From NCBI RefSeq assembly GCF_029784155.1, contig NC_073693.1, forward strand, positions 162,484,031-162,548,030: a stretch of 64,000 bases of DNA, read 5' to 3'. Numbering within the stretch: the first letter of the stretch is position 1; each line of letters begins with the position of its first letter. Positions 1 through 11,406 of the stretch are shown one piece after another. The DNA comes from Uranotaenia lowii (taxonomy: Eukaryota > Arthropoda > Insecta > Diptera > Culicidae). The notes under the pieces were generated by a model. It saw nothing but the letters and a program-made list of their open reading frames with translations. It had not been told where the DNA came from and did not search any database. The translations under genes and the position numbers were made by a program.

Positions 1-1667
1 GCTCTTGTATAACATGGAATATTTTTTCTAGGGTACATGAATTGTACTGCAAGAATCAAGGAATATTTTTATCCAAATTTATATTTTTTTAGAACATTCA
101 GTGCATCTCTGGCGATTTTTGAATGATTTTTCTTTTAAAATGTTAAAAATATTGTTATTATCATCTTCATATTTTGTATTATTTCAAATCAAAACAAAGT
201 CAGGAGATATCCGCGCAAATCGGATCAAAGTCCATGTATTTGCAATAAACAGCGAAAGATAAGGTGAAAAAAAAACAATTGAAAAATGATTTTTTTCCAA
301 GGCACATCAGCAGCGTTTAAATCTTATCTTATAGTCCAAAAAAAATCTATGCAATTCATTTCGTTAAAATAATTTAAAAGAAACAATTGATGCAAAAATC
401 ATAAATTTCGTGAATTAAATTTGAGTTTTAGGTATGGATATAGCTTAAACTGTGAAAAAAAAATAATCCGGGCAAAATCCGAGTTTTTTCCTCAATATCT
501 AGGCAACCGGACTAGACCGGGTAATTTCCATTTTTTGAAACTTTGATACTTTCAAACCTGAGCTTGGAATTCTATATTTAAATTATTTTTAGTTTCTTAT
601 TGATTGTTCCAGAGACTAAATTTCCCAACCTTAAAATAATCAGGATAAACTTTCAATGATAAATTGAACATTTTGCATTATAAATATATAAAGTTGTTGT
701 TGTGTACTTCAAAAATAACTTTTTTCAGCCCTTTTATTTTGTTAACTGGTAGATTTGTAATTTTATTTTTTCTCTAACTTTGATTTTCAGTTCGTTCTCT
801 GGAGTTTCAAAAATATTGTTTTTAAATTTGTAAGCAATGCTTAGCATTAATTTTCAAGCACACTCTTAACTCAAAGTATGAAAATCATTTTAAATAATTT
901 ATGACTGACTTACCAGAAAAACCATTAGTTTGAAATTTGATTCTGATTAATTTTGAATCGAAACAGAAGGGGAGAATGAGGATACCTTCGCTATGTCTCG
1001 AAACCGTAATTTCTTACAAATATAAAATGTTCTAATAAAATGTGCCAAATAGAAAAAAAAACAAAAATATCTCAACGAATTTAAAAAAAAATCGAGTTAT
1101 TGAACTTTGTTTGAAAAATTTAAAAAAAAAAGTGATTTGACGATCTATTTTATCACTATAAATTGTTCCCACATGAAAAAAATATAATAAAAATAATTAC
1201 TCTAACATGCCAGACGTTAGAGTTTACTATGAACTTCATATTTCCATATTTTCAAAGCAACAGCAAACTCTGAATTTTTTTTTATAAAAAAGTTTTCCAA
1301 AATGTATGTTATGGGTAAAATTGATCTCTAGAGTCCAAAAAGATGTTTTTTTTTCTGGATGGATGTTTATCATTGGTTATCACGAAATTTTATATGTTTG
1401 TCCAATAATTAATGTTTATCCAGTAATTATCTGTCAATTAGGACATAAAATACAGCATTTATCTAAAAACTAGAAAATTGCACCTTAAAGTATGCAATGA
1501 AAGTAGAGTAGAAGACTTACTTTTAGAATTCACTTTGTCTTGATAGGTACTTACAAACGGTGAAATGAGAACTAATATGACAAAAATAGTCAACGGACCT
1601 TTTGTCTTTGGATAATGCTAGATTTTAGCCTAGGGTCAGTGCTCCCTGAATTAAGAATCAAGTCTCC
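1..1667. other. AT-rich intergenic or intronic DNA, no gene seen
   Basis: No reading frame of note and many homopolymer A/T runs. The only recognisable piece is a decayed GGTTGCC/CCGGG-type element around 455-545 (see separate entry). The rest I cannot assign. Confidence 0.5.
455..545. repeat. Remnant of the CCGGG-type MITE family
   Basis: Contains scattered ATCCGGGCAAAATCCG and GGCAACCGGACTAGACCGGG words, which are the hallmark of a family seen more completely at 45588-46071 and 62600-62764. No termini or target duplication can be defined here, so this is an old fragment. Confidence 0.45.
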
Positions 1668-2445
1668 TTAAGAGGGGTGGGGGGGGGGGGGGGGTAGGGT
1701 CTAACGGGTATAAAAAACACCATTTTCACGATTTTTGTCTAGAGCTATCGTTCAAACAAATGTATTCAAAATTTTTGCATTATACAAAGCATTGTTAAAA
1801 GAACATTTAGTAATTTTTTCAAAGAAAAATATTGAAAAATGAGCCGGTGACGGAGCACTTTCGAGGATGCCTTTTAGAAAACAGGATTTGCGGTGGACAC
1901 TGTATCTCAGCACAGAATCATCTGAAGTAAAAAAAAATCAGAGCAAAATATTTTTAATAGATGTTTTTCTGGACCCCAACGTTTTTATTTAACTTAAAAA
2001 TAAAATTATGAAATTTTTGTGGCTGTTTGAAGTAAAAACTACGATTTTTCACGAAAAAATCCGCCATTTTTCACCTGTAAAATCTCCCCAAAGTAAAAAA
2101 AAACAAAAAAGAAAAACGTTGGGGTCTGGTATTTTTTATGTAGAAAATATGTTCCAAATTTGAAAAGAATCGGATAAGTAGTTTTCAAATGACGATGTCC
2201 ACGGACTTTAAAAATGTGCTTTCGAGAAAAACGCGTTTGAAGTATCTGCTCTTGCTTTCTTGCAGTATTAGATAGGAGGAGATAAAAGCCTATAATTTCT
2301 ACAGTTTTGCTTCAATTGACTTGAAAATTTGACACAACATTCTTGAAATGTTTTACAATAAGAAAATGCTAAAGACGGCGAGTTGCAAAATTTTTCGAAA
2401 AAGATATGATGAAAATAAGAAAAGGGGATCAAGTACCCCGATTAA
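1668..2445. mobile_element. TTAA-flanked non-autonomous element with G-tract terminus, copy 1
   Basis: The segment is bounded by TTAA at 1668-1671 and 2442-2445. Just inside the left TTAA is AGAGGGGTGG followed by a G run of about 16-17, and inside the right one is GTACCCCG. Its interior (1720-2380) is an inverted, diverged copy of 14290-14930. The second copy is also exactly bounded by TTAA. TTAA target duplication is typical of piggyBac-type elements, but no transposase is present, so the superfamily is inferred. Confidence 0.6.
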
Positions 2446-3083
2446 TAAACATGAAGGAATTCCGCGGATTTCTAAAACTATTTACCTACTTAAATTTTTG
2501 TATTCTAATATTTAATCATTATTGAAACTACCTTTTGCCAACTGAATCTTATTTTCTGCACGTCTTCGAGCCGCACAAATTGGTCGATTTTATTTGTAAA
2601 CCTATCAAAGTTTGATGGTTTCAAATATTTGTATAAGCCAAAAACCCGGACAATGTCTTGGAAAATATGAAAAATCTTAACGTTATTAAAAATAGAGAGG
2701 AAAGAGCTGGTTATTTTGACAAAAATTGCTCAAAACACTCCATTCCTCGAAGCAGAAATAAATTTAAACACAATCACTCAAAAAAGCTTTTTCATTTTGC
2801 AAATTATTTGAATAAATGTGTATGCAGTATAATTGTCCGGGCATCAGAGCCGGACCGGATTTTTTCATATTTTACCATTTAATAAGGGAAACTGTCTCGG
2901 AAATCCAAAATCTGTGTCCTTGATGACAATTTTACACAAAGGCAGAAAATAGGTTTCCTTTATGTATTGTTGTTTGTTCTACAAATCTAAATAGAAATCA
3001 ATTTCAGAGCCATCAGATAGTAAGTGACTGAAAATTGAATAATTAACATGTTTTTTTGTTTTACCTTTTATGTACATTTTCAG
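2446..3083. other. Unassigned DNA with a decayed CCGGG-type remnant
   Basis: Contains AACCCGGACAATG near 2643 and GTCCGGGCATCAGAGCCGGACCGG near 2836-2860 (written here as separate short words: GTCCGGGC, GCCGGACCGG), again the CCGGG family in decayed form. The short frame at 2658-2882 lies across this remnant and is not a credible gene. Confidence 0.35.
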
Positions 3084-3111
3084 ATGAAAACTGCCAAACT
3101 CTGGGAAAAAG
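3084..3111 (+). other. Candidate 28-nt micro-exon
   Basis: A pyrimidine-rich stretch (3050-3080) ends in ATTTTCAG at 3076-3083, a good splice acceptor. Twenty-eight bases later comes AAAAAG|GTAAGAAT, a good donor starting at 3112. In one frame the piece reads MKTAKLWEK with one base left over. The matched pair at this spacing is suggestive, but pairs like this arise by chance in AT-rich DNA and no neighbouring exon was found. Confidence 0.2.
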
Positions 3112-3597
3112 GTAAGAATGAAGTCATAGCTGCTATCAATGTTGTAATTTTATGGTGATTAGTATGGATTTTCCTATGTAAGCTGTACGACAGTTTAACA
3201 TGTCTAATCTTTCATCAAGTCATGTGATCTCGTATCTAGATCTACGAAATAGAGTTCTATATTTTTTTAGACATATTAATTATAATTTCAAAATTTAATA
3301 ACGTAAAATAACCCTTTCTAAATAAAACAATTGAATAAGTTTCGAATTAAATTGGTTATAGCTTCTCCTTAGAAAAGGATGGAAAATGAAGAACGAGAAT
3401 CGTTTCTGAGGAAACAATCCAAACGAAACATATCGTGATCGATTCCCAAGCACAATCACTGTGGGAATCCATCAGATTGTCCTCTAGCAGAACACTCAAC
3501 GACATTCCATCACCCATTTCGGCAGAATTGACTCCTACTCCCTGCAATGTAGCTACTTGTGCGTTCGTTCGTCCATCTGCCCAAGTGCCTCTCATCG

Positions 3598-3739
3598 GAT
3601 ATTCACCCTGTTGTGGTATGAGCCTACTTGGTTGAATGATTCGACTGAATCAAAGCAATCGAAAGATTCCTTTTAATTCAACCACCGTGGTTGAATTAAA
3701 AGGAATCTTTCGATTGCTTTGATTCAGGATATTCACCCT
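3598..3739. repeat. Perfect palindrome with 41-bp arms, flanked by 13-bp direct repeats
   Basis: Arms at 3645-3685 and 3687-3727 are exact reverse complements around one central base (3686). The word GGATATTCACCCT occurs just left (3598-3610) and overlaps the right arm end (3727-3739). Such a structure can form a cruciform and may come from a template switch during repair or from a very short fold-back insertion. Confidence 0.8.
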
Positions 3740-4294
3740 TTTTTACACTTCAGCCTATTGTCGATTCCCAAAAGCAACATTACAGTTACAGTTTATGTTG
3801 ATGCTTTAACTGACTTTTCTGTTTACCAGTTAACATTCTAAATAGGGTGCTCAACTTTCAATTAAAATTACTCCAATAGAATTGAACAGTTCCGGGAACC
3901 CTACAATATCAAAGCTTCCCACTGTCCAAAGCGCATGTTCCACCTTTTATCAGTCTCACTTGGAAGCGCGTTAGTTGATGGAACTTTTGTAGGCTCGGTG
4001 CTGTTGTCGCTGTATGTGTACGACGTACATCTCACCCTTGCCTTTGGAAGGAGGAAGCTTGAGAGAATTCTGGAAAACGAATTTTCCTTTCTGGCACTGC
4101 TTCCATGTTTAGAGGTTGACATCGTCCCGCCAGATGTTGATACACACACTGATAGAGGAGCAGCCCTGGTGTTGCGGGATGAATGAGAGGATTGTTGCCA
4201 TTCAAGCAAGATCATTTCATTCGAAAGCGATACCTACTAAAACAAATAGTTGAATCGTTTAAATAATAGTTTTCGACTGTTGAAATTCTACAAA
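3740..4294. other. Unassigned, less AT-rich stretch
   Basis: Overlapping frames of about 80-105 codons occur on both strands (3901-4215 minus, 3935-4186 plus). Neither shows a domain I recognise. Base composition is closer to coding or older unique DNA than its surroundings, so a decayed exon or pseudogene cannot be excluded. Confidence 0.25.
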
Positions 4295-4665
4295 GGGAAA
4301 ATATTTCAGCTATTTCAGTCAATTCACGGATCCAAAACACCTTATCTTCTAATCTTCTTATCTAGCCTCTAGGCAGTACTCATTTTAAATATTTAAATAA
4401 GCTTTTCGTCTAAGTTTTTTTTTCTTTTAGTGACTTCTAGCGTTTTTATTGTTCAAAAGTGTCGAATTAGTGTATGCGAACTTAATTGTAATTGATCCTC
4501 CAGATGAAGATACACAACTTTCTGTAAGTTTTCTACTGTTTTAAGTTGTCAATTGGTTCATTAAGAGATTGAAATGTTTGTTGTAGATTTCTGTGAAAAC
4601 GTCGGAACGAGAAAATAAGGTGTTTTGAATCCATGAATTGACTGAATAAGCTGAAATATTTTCCC
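4295..4665. mobile_element. 371-bp MITE with ~49-bp terminal inverted repeats
   Basis: The left end GGGAAAATATTTCAGC (4295 on) and the reverse complement of the right end (to 4665) match over about 49 bp with a few mismatches, running through CAATTCA and into AAAACACCTTAT. No coding capacity. No convincing target duplication, so the superfamily is open. Confidence 0.65.
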
Positions 4666-4769
4666 GTTGTTATATCGTTTATTTTGAAAGAATCTCCAAT
4701 TTAAGATAGTGAGTGAGGAATCGTGAACCAAAGATGTATTCGTCTCTCAGGATATTGCATATTTTCACA

Positions 4770-5704
4770 TAAAGCGTGTTCGGATCAAAAAGTGGTCAAA
4801 CTAAATTGCGTGTAAATTGATTATTTGTTAATTGAAAATATCAAAGTATCTTTCGTTTTGAAGGCCCAAAATTTTCAGTTAAGATTCCGATCTACCTAGT
4901 CTAAATAAGCGAGACTTTCGTTTGACGCTTGCCATCAGATTTTGTACAGTTACCTTATCCACGTTCTTCGGCGCAGAACGCCAATTTGCTTTGAACTGCT
5001 TCTCGCTGCTTACAGATTTTTGTGGTCTCATACGGTTTTGCTTAACTATCGTCAAATATTTTTCGATTGGTAGAAGTTCCGGTGTGTTTGGTGGGCCACA
5101 TCCTGATATTGTCAGTGGCAGTGATTTTGAAGACACTTTTTTATGAAATTTACTGATTGACGATCCCGACTGCAACGAAAATATCGCTTTACAAGCCTCT
5201 GGTACAGATAGATTCCCAAACGAGATATGTCTTGGCAAATTTTGATAGTTTAATATGATTGAATATGTCTGTCACCTTTTCCCACGGTTGTAGACGGTAT
5301 ACCCAACCTATTTGCGACATCTCGAACGGAGAGATTGGAATTTCTTTTGAAAGTGCTAGCCATTCTTCTGTTCGTCTCTGCGGCTCCCGAATTTCAATAC
5401 CTCCTAGATCACGGCTTCTTAGTTGTTAAAATACTTTCCCCGAACACTTTTATTACATTGGTGACGGTTGATTTCGCCACATTCAAAAATTTTGCTTTTT
5501 GGATTTGGTTTGAATTTTCACTACGCGTATAAAAAATTCTGATTCGTAGCTCTAAACTAAAGACCTAATGTCGAAAGCCAAATAGAAGAATCATTCTATA
5601 CATACACACCTACAAAATGAGGGGTGTTCAGGTTTTTATATGAATGATTAGAAAAAAAATACAGCGAATTTAAGTTGAACAATTAGTGATCCGAACACTT
5701 TTTA
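4770..5704 (-). mobile_element. Dead Tc1/mariner element
   Basis: The ends are inverted: left GTGTTCGGATCA near 4777 and right TGATCCGAACAC near 5688-5699, each flanked by TA (4770-4771 and 5703-5704). At about 0.93 kb it is shorter than a full Tc1/mariner element (about 1.3 kb) and carries transposase remnants on the minus strand. Identification rests on TA flanks, inverted ends and the transposase C-terminus together. Confidence 0.75.
4879..5560 (-). pseudogene. Tc1/mariner transposase remnant (frameshifted, internally deleted)
   Basis: Reading the minus strand from about 5560, an N-terminal helix-turn-helix-like segment (LSVRDVANRLGIPSTT) sits near 5345-5290. After a break, a frame from 5238 to 4879 (119 codons) contains ISFGNLSVPEACKAIF, then PPNTPELLPIEKY, then WRSAPKNVDKVTVQNLM. 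PELLPIE matches the third catalytic block of Tc1/mariner enzymes, and this C-terminal wording resembles the mosquito DD37E/DD41D-type lineages (family knowledge; clade uncertain). The middle, with the first two catalytic aspartates, is missing or unreadable, so the enzyme cannot be functional. It would have cut and pasted its own element at TA sites. Confidence 0.7.
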
Positions 5705-6540
5705 GCTTGTTGAGTTGAGTATGCGTAGGATGCTGCAATTATTCAGCAAGCCATTTATTCACTCACCAAGGAACTGGGAACTCAAATTCGGTTGATATAA
5801 TGAAATTTAAAAAAAACTGCTGAGCATCTACATCACACAACTTAATCTTTTCTTGAAACGAAAAAAATAATGACTTCACCAATGGATTTGAAATGAATGT
5901 GATCATCTGTGGCCTTCCGATTTTATATTTGCTTTATCAACTCGCTTTTATGTGTTTAGCATATCAGAGTGATAGTTAAAAATCTGAATAAATGAAAGCT
6001 CCAACATAACTTGTTTGACAATAATATTGCACTTATGCCTTTAAAAGTATGCAATAATTGCTTAAAATTTAAGAAAAAACGGTCAATAGTCTGAATAATT
6101 GTGAAAAAAATGCGAAAAAAACAAAAAAGAGTACATATTTAATCAAATCACCGATCAATATGGACTTGTATTTCATGATAATTGACAACCAATAGTAGGA
6201 AAAGTCAAATAATAATTAAATTTTGAGAAAAGCGTCGCGGGCCGCTTGTTCCTCATCCCTGTTATAATCTTATTCTATTTTTACAATCGATATGCGCCTT
6301 GTTTAAGAAAAACCAATAAACGACTTCTTCGATCAAAACTTTGCGTTATTCCCTCCCAAAATTCAAAACACCTTAATCTCGTTCTAAAAAGTTAAAAAAA
6401 GAATTAACCAAAAAGGAAACTGTTTGAAATTTGACAAAAAGTTTACATACCACATTTCTTAATGAGAACAAACATTATATTTTTTCCTAGGATCGAGACG
6501 AAGGCTCGTAACATTTTTCTTTTATGGTTTTTCTGCAGAA
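5705..6540. other. Unassigned AT-rich DNA
   Basis: No supported gene or element. It ends where the degenerate Helitron units begin. Confidence 0.4.
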
Positions 6541-8181
6541 CTGCCAATATGGCAATTTTCAAACGATCATGCAAATGGAACCAAATTTGGCATAGGAGTG
6601 TATTTTATTACGAGAAATGTTCCTAAAATGGTTTGGCACTCCCTCCTTCCAATTAGAAAAAAGAAAGCGGGAGGGGGCTCCGATACAATTTTTCGCACAA
6701 TTCGTGAAATAATCAAGCAAACGGAACCTTATTTGGCATGCGAAGGTGTATGAGTAGAAAGAATTTTTTAAAGATGGTTTGAGACTCCTCCCTCTTTTCA
6801 GTGTGGAAATACAAATGGAAGACCATGCAATTTTTTTCAAAACTTCGAGAACTAATCAAGCAATTGGAACCAAACTTGACATGGGTGGGTATTTGGGTAC
6901 GAGAAATGTTTCCATGATTATTTGAGACTTTACCCTCTTCGATTGGGAAGAAACAGAGGGGGAAGTTGACTTTCATACAATTTAATGCATTATTCGAAAA
7001 CTTATCATGCAAATGAATCTAAATTTCACATACGAAGGTTTAAGGCTACGAGTCAAGTTTGAGACCCATTTGTCCTAAAAGGATCTTCCTTTTATGCATT
7101 ACTCGAGAACTAATTGAACAAAAATACCAAATTTATCATGGAAGTATATTCGAGAATGAGAAAAGTTTTTTTATGTTTCGAGACCCCTTCCGAGTACCCC
7201 TTGAAACCCGAGGTTTTCATACAATATTTTTAAATCATTCTAGAACTTAAATATTAATAAAATAAAATAGCAGATGGTATTTGAGAAGATTTTTTTCTGA
7301 TTGTATAAGGCTTCTTCCTCCTTTCACCGATTCGATTGGAAGGGGGAAGGAGAGCTCCCATGCAATTTTTTTTATAACTGGAGTGCTAATTTAGCAGATG
7401 GTAATAAATTGGGAAGAGTATTTAAATACGAGAAATATTTCTAAGATGATTTGGTTCTCCTCACGGGATAGGAAAGAGAAGGCAGGTGTCATTCATTTGT
7501 TTGGATTAATTCAAGTGCTCATCAAGTAAGTTCTACCAAATTTTACAGGGGTTGTTTAAAAAATTTTCTATGGTTATTTAAAAACCCAGATAAAAGAGGG
7601 GAGAAGGAGTTCCTCACATTATATTATATTACTTTAGAACTTATCCAACAAATGGAGCCAAATTTGAAAGATAAAGTATTCTAATACGAAAAATGTTTTC
7701 TATTTTCTTTAAAGGATACATTCTATGCAGTGCAGAGGAATTGGGGAGGTTTTATCACATGATTTTCGAAACTTTTCAAGCTAAGGTTTTTTTTAAAGAT
7801 TTGAGACCTCTCCTTCTTCTAGATTAGAAACGGGAAGAAGGAAAGTATGTATAGTTCGATTAATTATCAAGCAAATTAAAAGAAATGTAATGTTATTTGG
7901 TTAGGAAAATTTTGTTATGACAGTTCGTGGACCCTCCTTATAATGCAGGGGAGAAACGAAAATAAAAACAAGTTCTTAATATCAAATTTAAAACCATTAT
8001 TGAAAAACAATTTCAGATCAAGTAGATATAAAAAAAATCAGAAAATCTAATCTTTTTTGTATTCCAATAATAATTTGATGTAAAAGCTCTTTTTGTAAAG
8101 GTTTTAAGAATTTATTTATCATGAAATTTTTTTCACATAATTTATTGATTTTTAGAAGGTGTAGCACACCGGATCAGCTAG
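6541..8181 (+). mobile_element. Non-autonomous Helitron, 5'-truncated and diverged
   Basis: The 3' end reads GGTGTAGCACACC (short hairpin), then GGATCAGCTAG ending at 8181 before a T, as Helitrons do (CTRR end, A|T target). Upstream from about 6545 to 7900 are roughly 140-150-bp degenerate units with words such as CAAATGGAACCAAATTTGGC and ACGAGAAATGTT, shared with the complete copy at 42213-44413 in the same orientation. No TCTATATA start was found, so the 5' end is lost. No Rep/helicase coding is present. Confidence 0.7.
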
Positions 8182-8218
8182 TAATCTTATAAAAATAAAC
8201 TTAAATTTTAATTTTAGT

Positions 8219-8270
8219 GAACTAGCACTAGCACTTTAGCACTTTAGCACTAGCACTTTAGTACCAGTAC
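8219..8270. repeat. Short minisatellite
   Basis: Irregular tandem copies of ACTAGCACTTTAGC-type words (units of about 7-15 bp). Confidence 0.7.
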
Positions 8271-8515
8271 TTTTTCTGTTCCAATTGACTGAAAAAATCC
8301 AAACATAAATTATCCTAAAAACAGATCATTTTTTTGTTTTTTTTTCTTCTTGAACATATATAATCTCTATAAATAACAAATTTAAATCTATCATCAACCT
8401 GTTTTTTACCCATTCTACGACGGGGTTGAAGAATAACCATATTCCTATTTCTCCGGAATGATTCCCTGCGGTTGAAAAGTAACCACATTCACACTTCTCA
8501 AGAAAAATAAATAAG

Positions 8516-8594
8516 AAGACTTCTATGGAAGAAGTAAAAAAAATAAATTAATCCAGACTTCTATGGAAGAAGTAAAAAAATAACTTAATCCAGA
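8516..8594. repeat. Two-copy tandem repeat of ~38 bp
   Basis: GACTTCTATGGAAGAAG followed by an A run and TAATCCA occurs twice in a row directly upstream of the SINE. Confidence 0.75.
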
Positions 8595-8805
8595 ATGCGT
8601 TTGTGATATGGCTCAGTTGGCAAGTAAGTTGTTTCCTGAGCCGATGTTCGTGAGTTCGAGCCCAAGAGTAAACATCGAACACAGTTGTACCGGATAAATT
8701 TTTCAATAAATGTCCGCAAACTGAAACGTTGTTAAAGTCGCGAATGCCACATGATGCCAGATGATAAATCGACTATAATCGAAACAAAAAAACTTAAATC
8801 AGAAA
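8595..8805 (+). mobile_element. tRNA-derived SINE (family 1), plus copy
   Basis: An A-box-like TGGCTCAGTTGG (8609-8620) and a B-box-like GAGTTCGAGCCC (8652-8663) mark a tRNA-type internal RNA polymerase III promoter. The body continues with GTTGTACCGGATAAATTT and ends in an A-rich tail (ACAAAAAAAC). A near-direct repeat, AACTTAATCCAG before (8582 on) and AACTTAAATCAG after (8793 on), looks like an aged target duplication. The inverted relative at 49451-49638 shares head, body and tail. Confidence 0.75.
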
Positions 8806-11406
8806 GGTGCGAAAATGGTTATTTTTTAACCGAAAATGGTTTATACAAATCCAGCGTGTTTGGACCAACTGTTAACCGGCATTGACGCTGACCTTGCCAT
8901 TGCATCGTCTGTAAACCGAAGCCTACCGGTTTGGAGGAATTCCTCAAGTTTTAACACCGGCTGTGATGACCGTTGAAAGACGGTGAACATTTCTAGCACT
9001 TCACACTTTTACAACTGTTCGTTGGAAATTTCTGTTGCAGTATTCTCATAAGTTAGACAAGTACAGAAAAAACCAACACGACAAAAAACACGATGTCAGA
9101 TGAGCTTAACGTAGTAGTGGTTGCTGTCCTCGATATTGTTCTAGTTCCTGTGAAGGATTTGCATTTGAAATTTGTGAAATTTGGTCAAATTACCTGTGAT
9201 TCAAGGAATCAGTATCCCGACTGAGATAAATGTAATCTAAGTGTGTGTCTTCAAATTTGATAAACGAAAAAAAATCAAGGTGAAACAAAGATCACCCAGT
9301 TGGTATTGTTTCAAGAATTATCAACAAGTCTTCAAATAATTCAAAACCAGGGATGGAAGAAATCTCACATTAACTAAGCTCCCTGTAAGGAAAACTGTCT
9401 GCCAACCCTGGCCGAGGTAAGGAAGCTGCACTCAGTCCGTCCATCGTAGTCGTCAACACCCAACAACATTCATGAGGTGGGATTTCCTCTCTCTCACTTT
9501 CATTTCCTTCTGCTTGTGCGAGACCTATCAAGGCGTCTGGTTTGCGTTTTGCATCCGGCTGAGATAAACAAAAAAAAAATAGCTGAACTACCCTCGCTTG
9601 GTGTATGGAGGAAAATCGGCTGTGGGTGGTGGTTGTGTTGGGAAATCTCCCGAACGGTTGGTAAGCTTTGGCTTTTGACACCAACACCATTACAGGGATT
9701 CATATGCTGATGGTAGAGATTGTGGGGATGTATGTAGAGATGAAGCGAGCGATGGCTGTATGCATCTCTCCTCGAAGGTTTAGGTTAGTTCGCTTTTCCT
9801 ATCTTGCGTAAAGTGGTCGGTTTTGCCGGATAGTTGTTCGTTAATTCGACGATTCGATAGTGTTTCAAGTGAAGTTTTTGTTTGCAAGTGGTTTAGAGTG
9901 GTGTATTGTCAAGTGTTCGGTATGATTAGTGTGAAATTATTCTTGATTCGATAGCAAATGATGGGTTGGATTGCAAATTACCTGATAACTTCCCGTGATA
10001 GCAGAAAATATCTCCCATGGTAGTACTTTTGGTGTTTTGGGGGCAGTTATTACTGGGGGAAAGCTTGTGGGGAAAGGCTCTGTTAGGCTGTCGGAGGAGA
10101 TCAAAGCTTGAAGGGGAGAATGCAGAGAAGATGCTGGTTGCCAAGGGCAAAATTGGAGCGTAATTATTTTTTTTCTTCCTGCGAGTGGGTAATGTTATGT
10201 AGCCCTCGTTGGAAGAAAAAAAGAACATTCCTCCACATTCTCCTGGAAGCATTTGGCTCTTCACGTTGACGCACATCAAAATTCCATCGCTCCGTATCTT
10301 GTTCAACTTACGATGACTCGAGCGAGAGAGTCAAAAATCATAAACCGAGTGGGTCGATCAAGAAATGGAACCGAGCAAGATCCTAAATAAACCTTCCTAC
10401 TACGAAGGACCGCTCAGGAGGATTTTCATTAATGATAGGCAAATACCTACTGATGATGCGCTGATACGGCTGACTGGGACGAACAACTCCACAAAGTCCT
10501 AGATGGGGTTTTAATGAAAACGAGATGCCGCTCCGATTAAAAAGTGGTGCAGTTTCCACCGCCTGGGGCCACTTGGCACGGATGATGGCGGAACAACCCG
10601 AAGCGGGGGTGGAGATTTTCATAAGCGAAAGCACCCTGCGGGGGGTTGTATGGGTTTCAATTAAAAAAAAAAAAAAAGAATCCTCCCATAAACCGATTCA
10701 GCCCCTCTGCTCTGTCTGATGGATGCCTTCAAAAAACAGCTCCGAGAGCTTTCGGCTGTTACCTTTCTACTGTTTTGGTATTTTGGTATCGAAAACGCAC
10801 CTGGCAAACACAAACAGATAATGGTTAGTTGCAGAAACGCACACATGCATAGCAAATTTCCTCCATCAACTGATACAATAACATCGGCAAATGGGAAATA
10901 AACAAGGCAACGGAGCGCCGGGGATTAAAGAACGATATAAAGGTGAGTGTGATTTATTTAATTAATTTTGTCTGTACTTTGTCTATGAGACTAACTAGAG
11001 GATGCTGGATTTGTCCTGCAACAGCGGGATATATTTTAGCAAAATTTTAATAAAAATCGATTTATCAAGCAACTTTCTAGATGTTATCTATTATGTACTG
11101 GGAATTTCACGCCCTAAAATTATCAAACATCCTAAATCATTGTAATTGATTTGAAATAGAATTCAAAATGAATTTACTCATTACTAAATGATACCTAAGA
11201 TAATGGAAACTTTTGAACTCAAATATGCATAAATCATTCGGAATCGTGTCTATGTGTTTTATTTTAATAAATCTATAACACAAGCTTGATAGACTTATAG
11301 ATACAAGTAACAGACGTACAAGCTCGAACAAAAAATCTTCAAAAAAGTGTATACAATTTCAAATGCTGACATTTCGAAAAGTCGTAATCGTATATGAACT
11401 CATTGA
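8806..11406. other. Least repetitive stretch; possible host regulatory or 5' UTR region
   Basis: From about 9350 to 10920 the DNA is noticeably less AT-rich and shows no element signature. Around 9790-9940 the plus strand has the look of an insect 5' UTR (AGTGTTTCAAGTGAAGT and GTCAAGTG words, no long frame). An initiator-like ACTCAGTC occurs near 9430. A strong splice donor AAG|GTGAGTG lies at 10940-10949. Small frames on both strands (for example 9926-10306 minus, 10363-10500 plus) have no recognisable domain. A non-coding first exon of a large gene is possible but unproven. Confidence 0.3.
10940..10949 (+). other. Candidate splice donor
   Basis: AAG|GTGAGTG matches the donor consensus well, with the GT at 10943-10944, and ends the non-repetitive stretch. 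No paired acceptor can be chosen in this window. Confidence 0.25.

Noticed and set aside
3901..4215. 104-codon minus-strand protein
   Set aside because: An almost equally long frame overlaps on the plus strand and neither shows a domain; kept only as an unassigned stretch.
8609..8663. A functional tRNA gene
   Set aside because: A- and B-boxes are present, but no closed cloverleaf with an acceptor stem could be drawn; the sequence continues into a repeated SINE body.
9370..10306. Frames of 106 and 126 codons on the minus strand as host genes
   Set aside because: No domain, overlapping frames on both strands, and low-complexity stretches inside.
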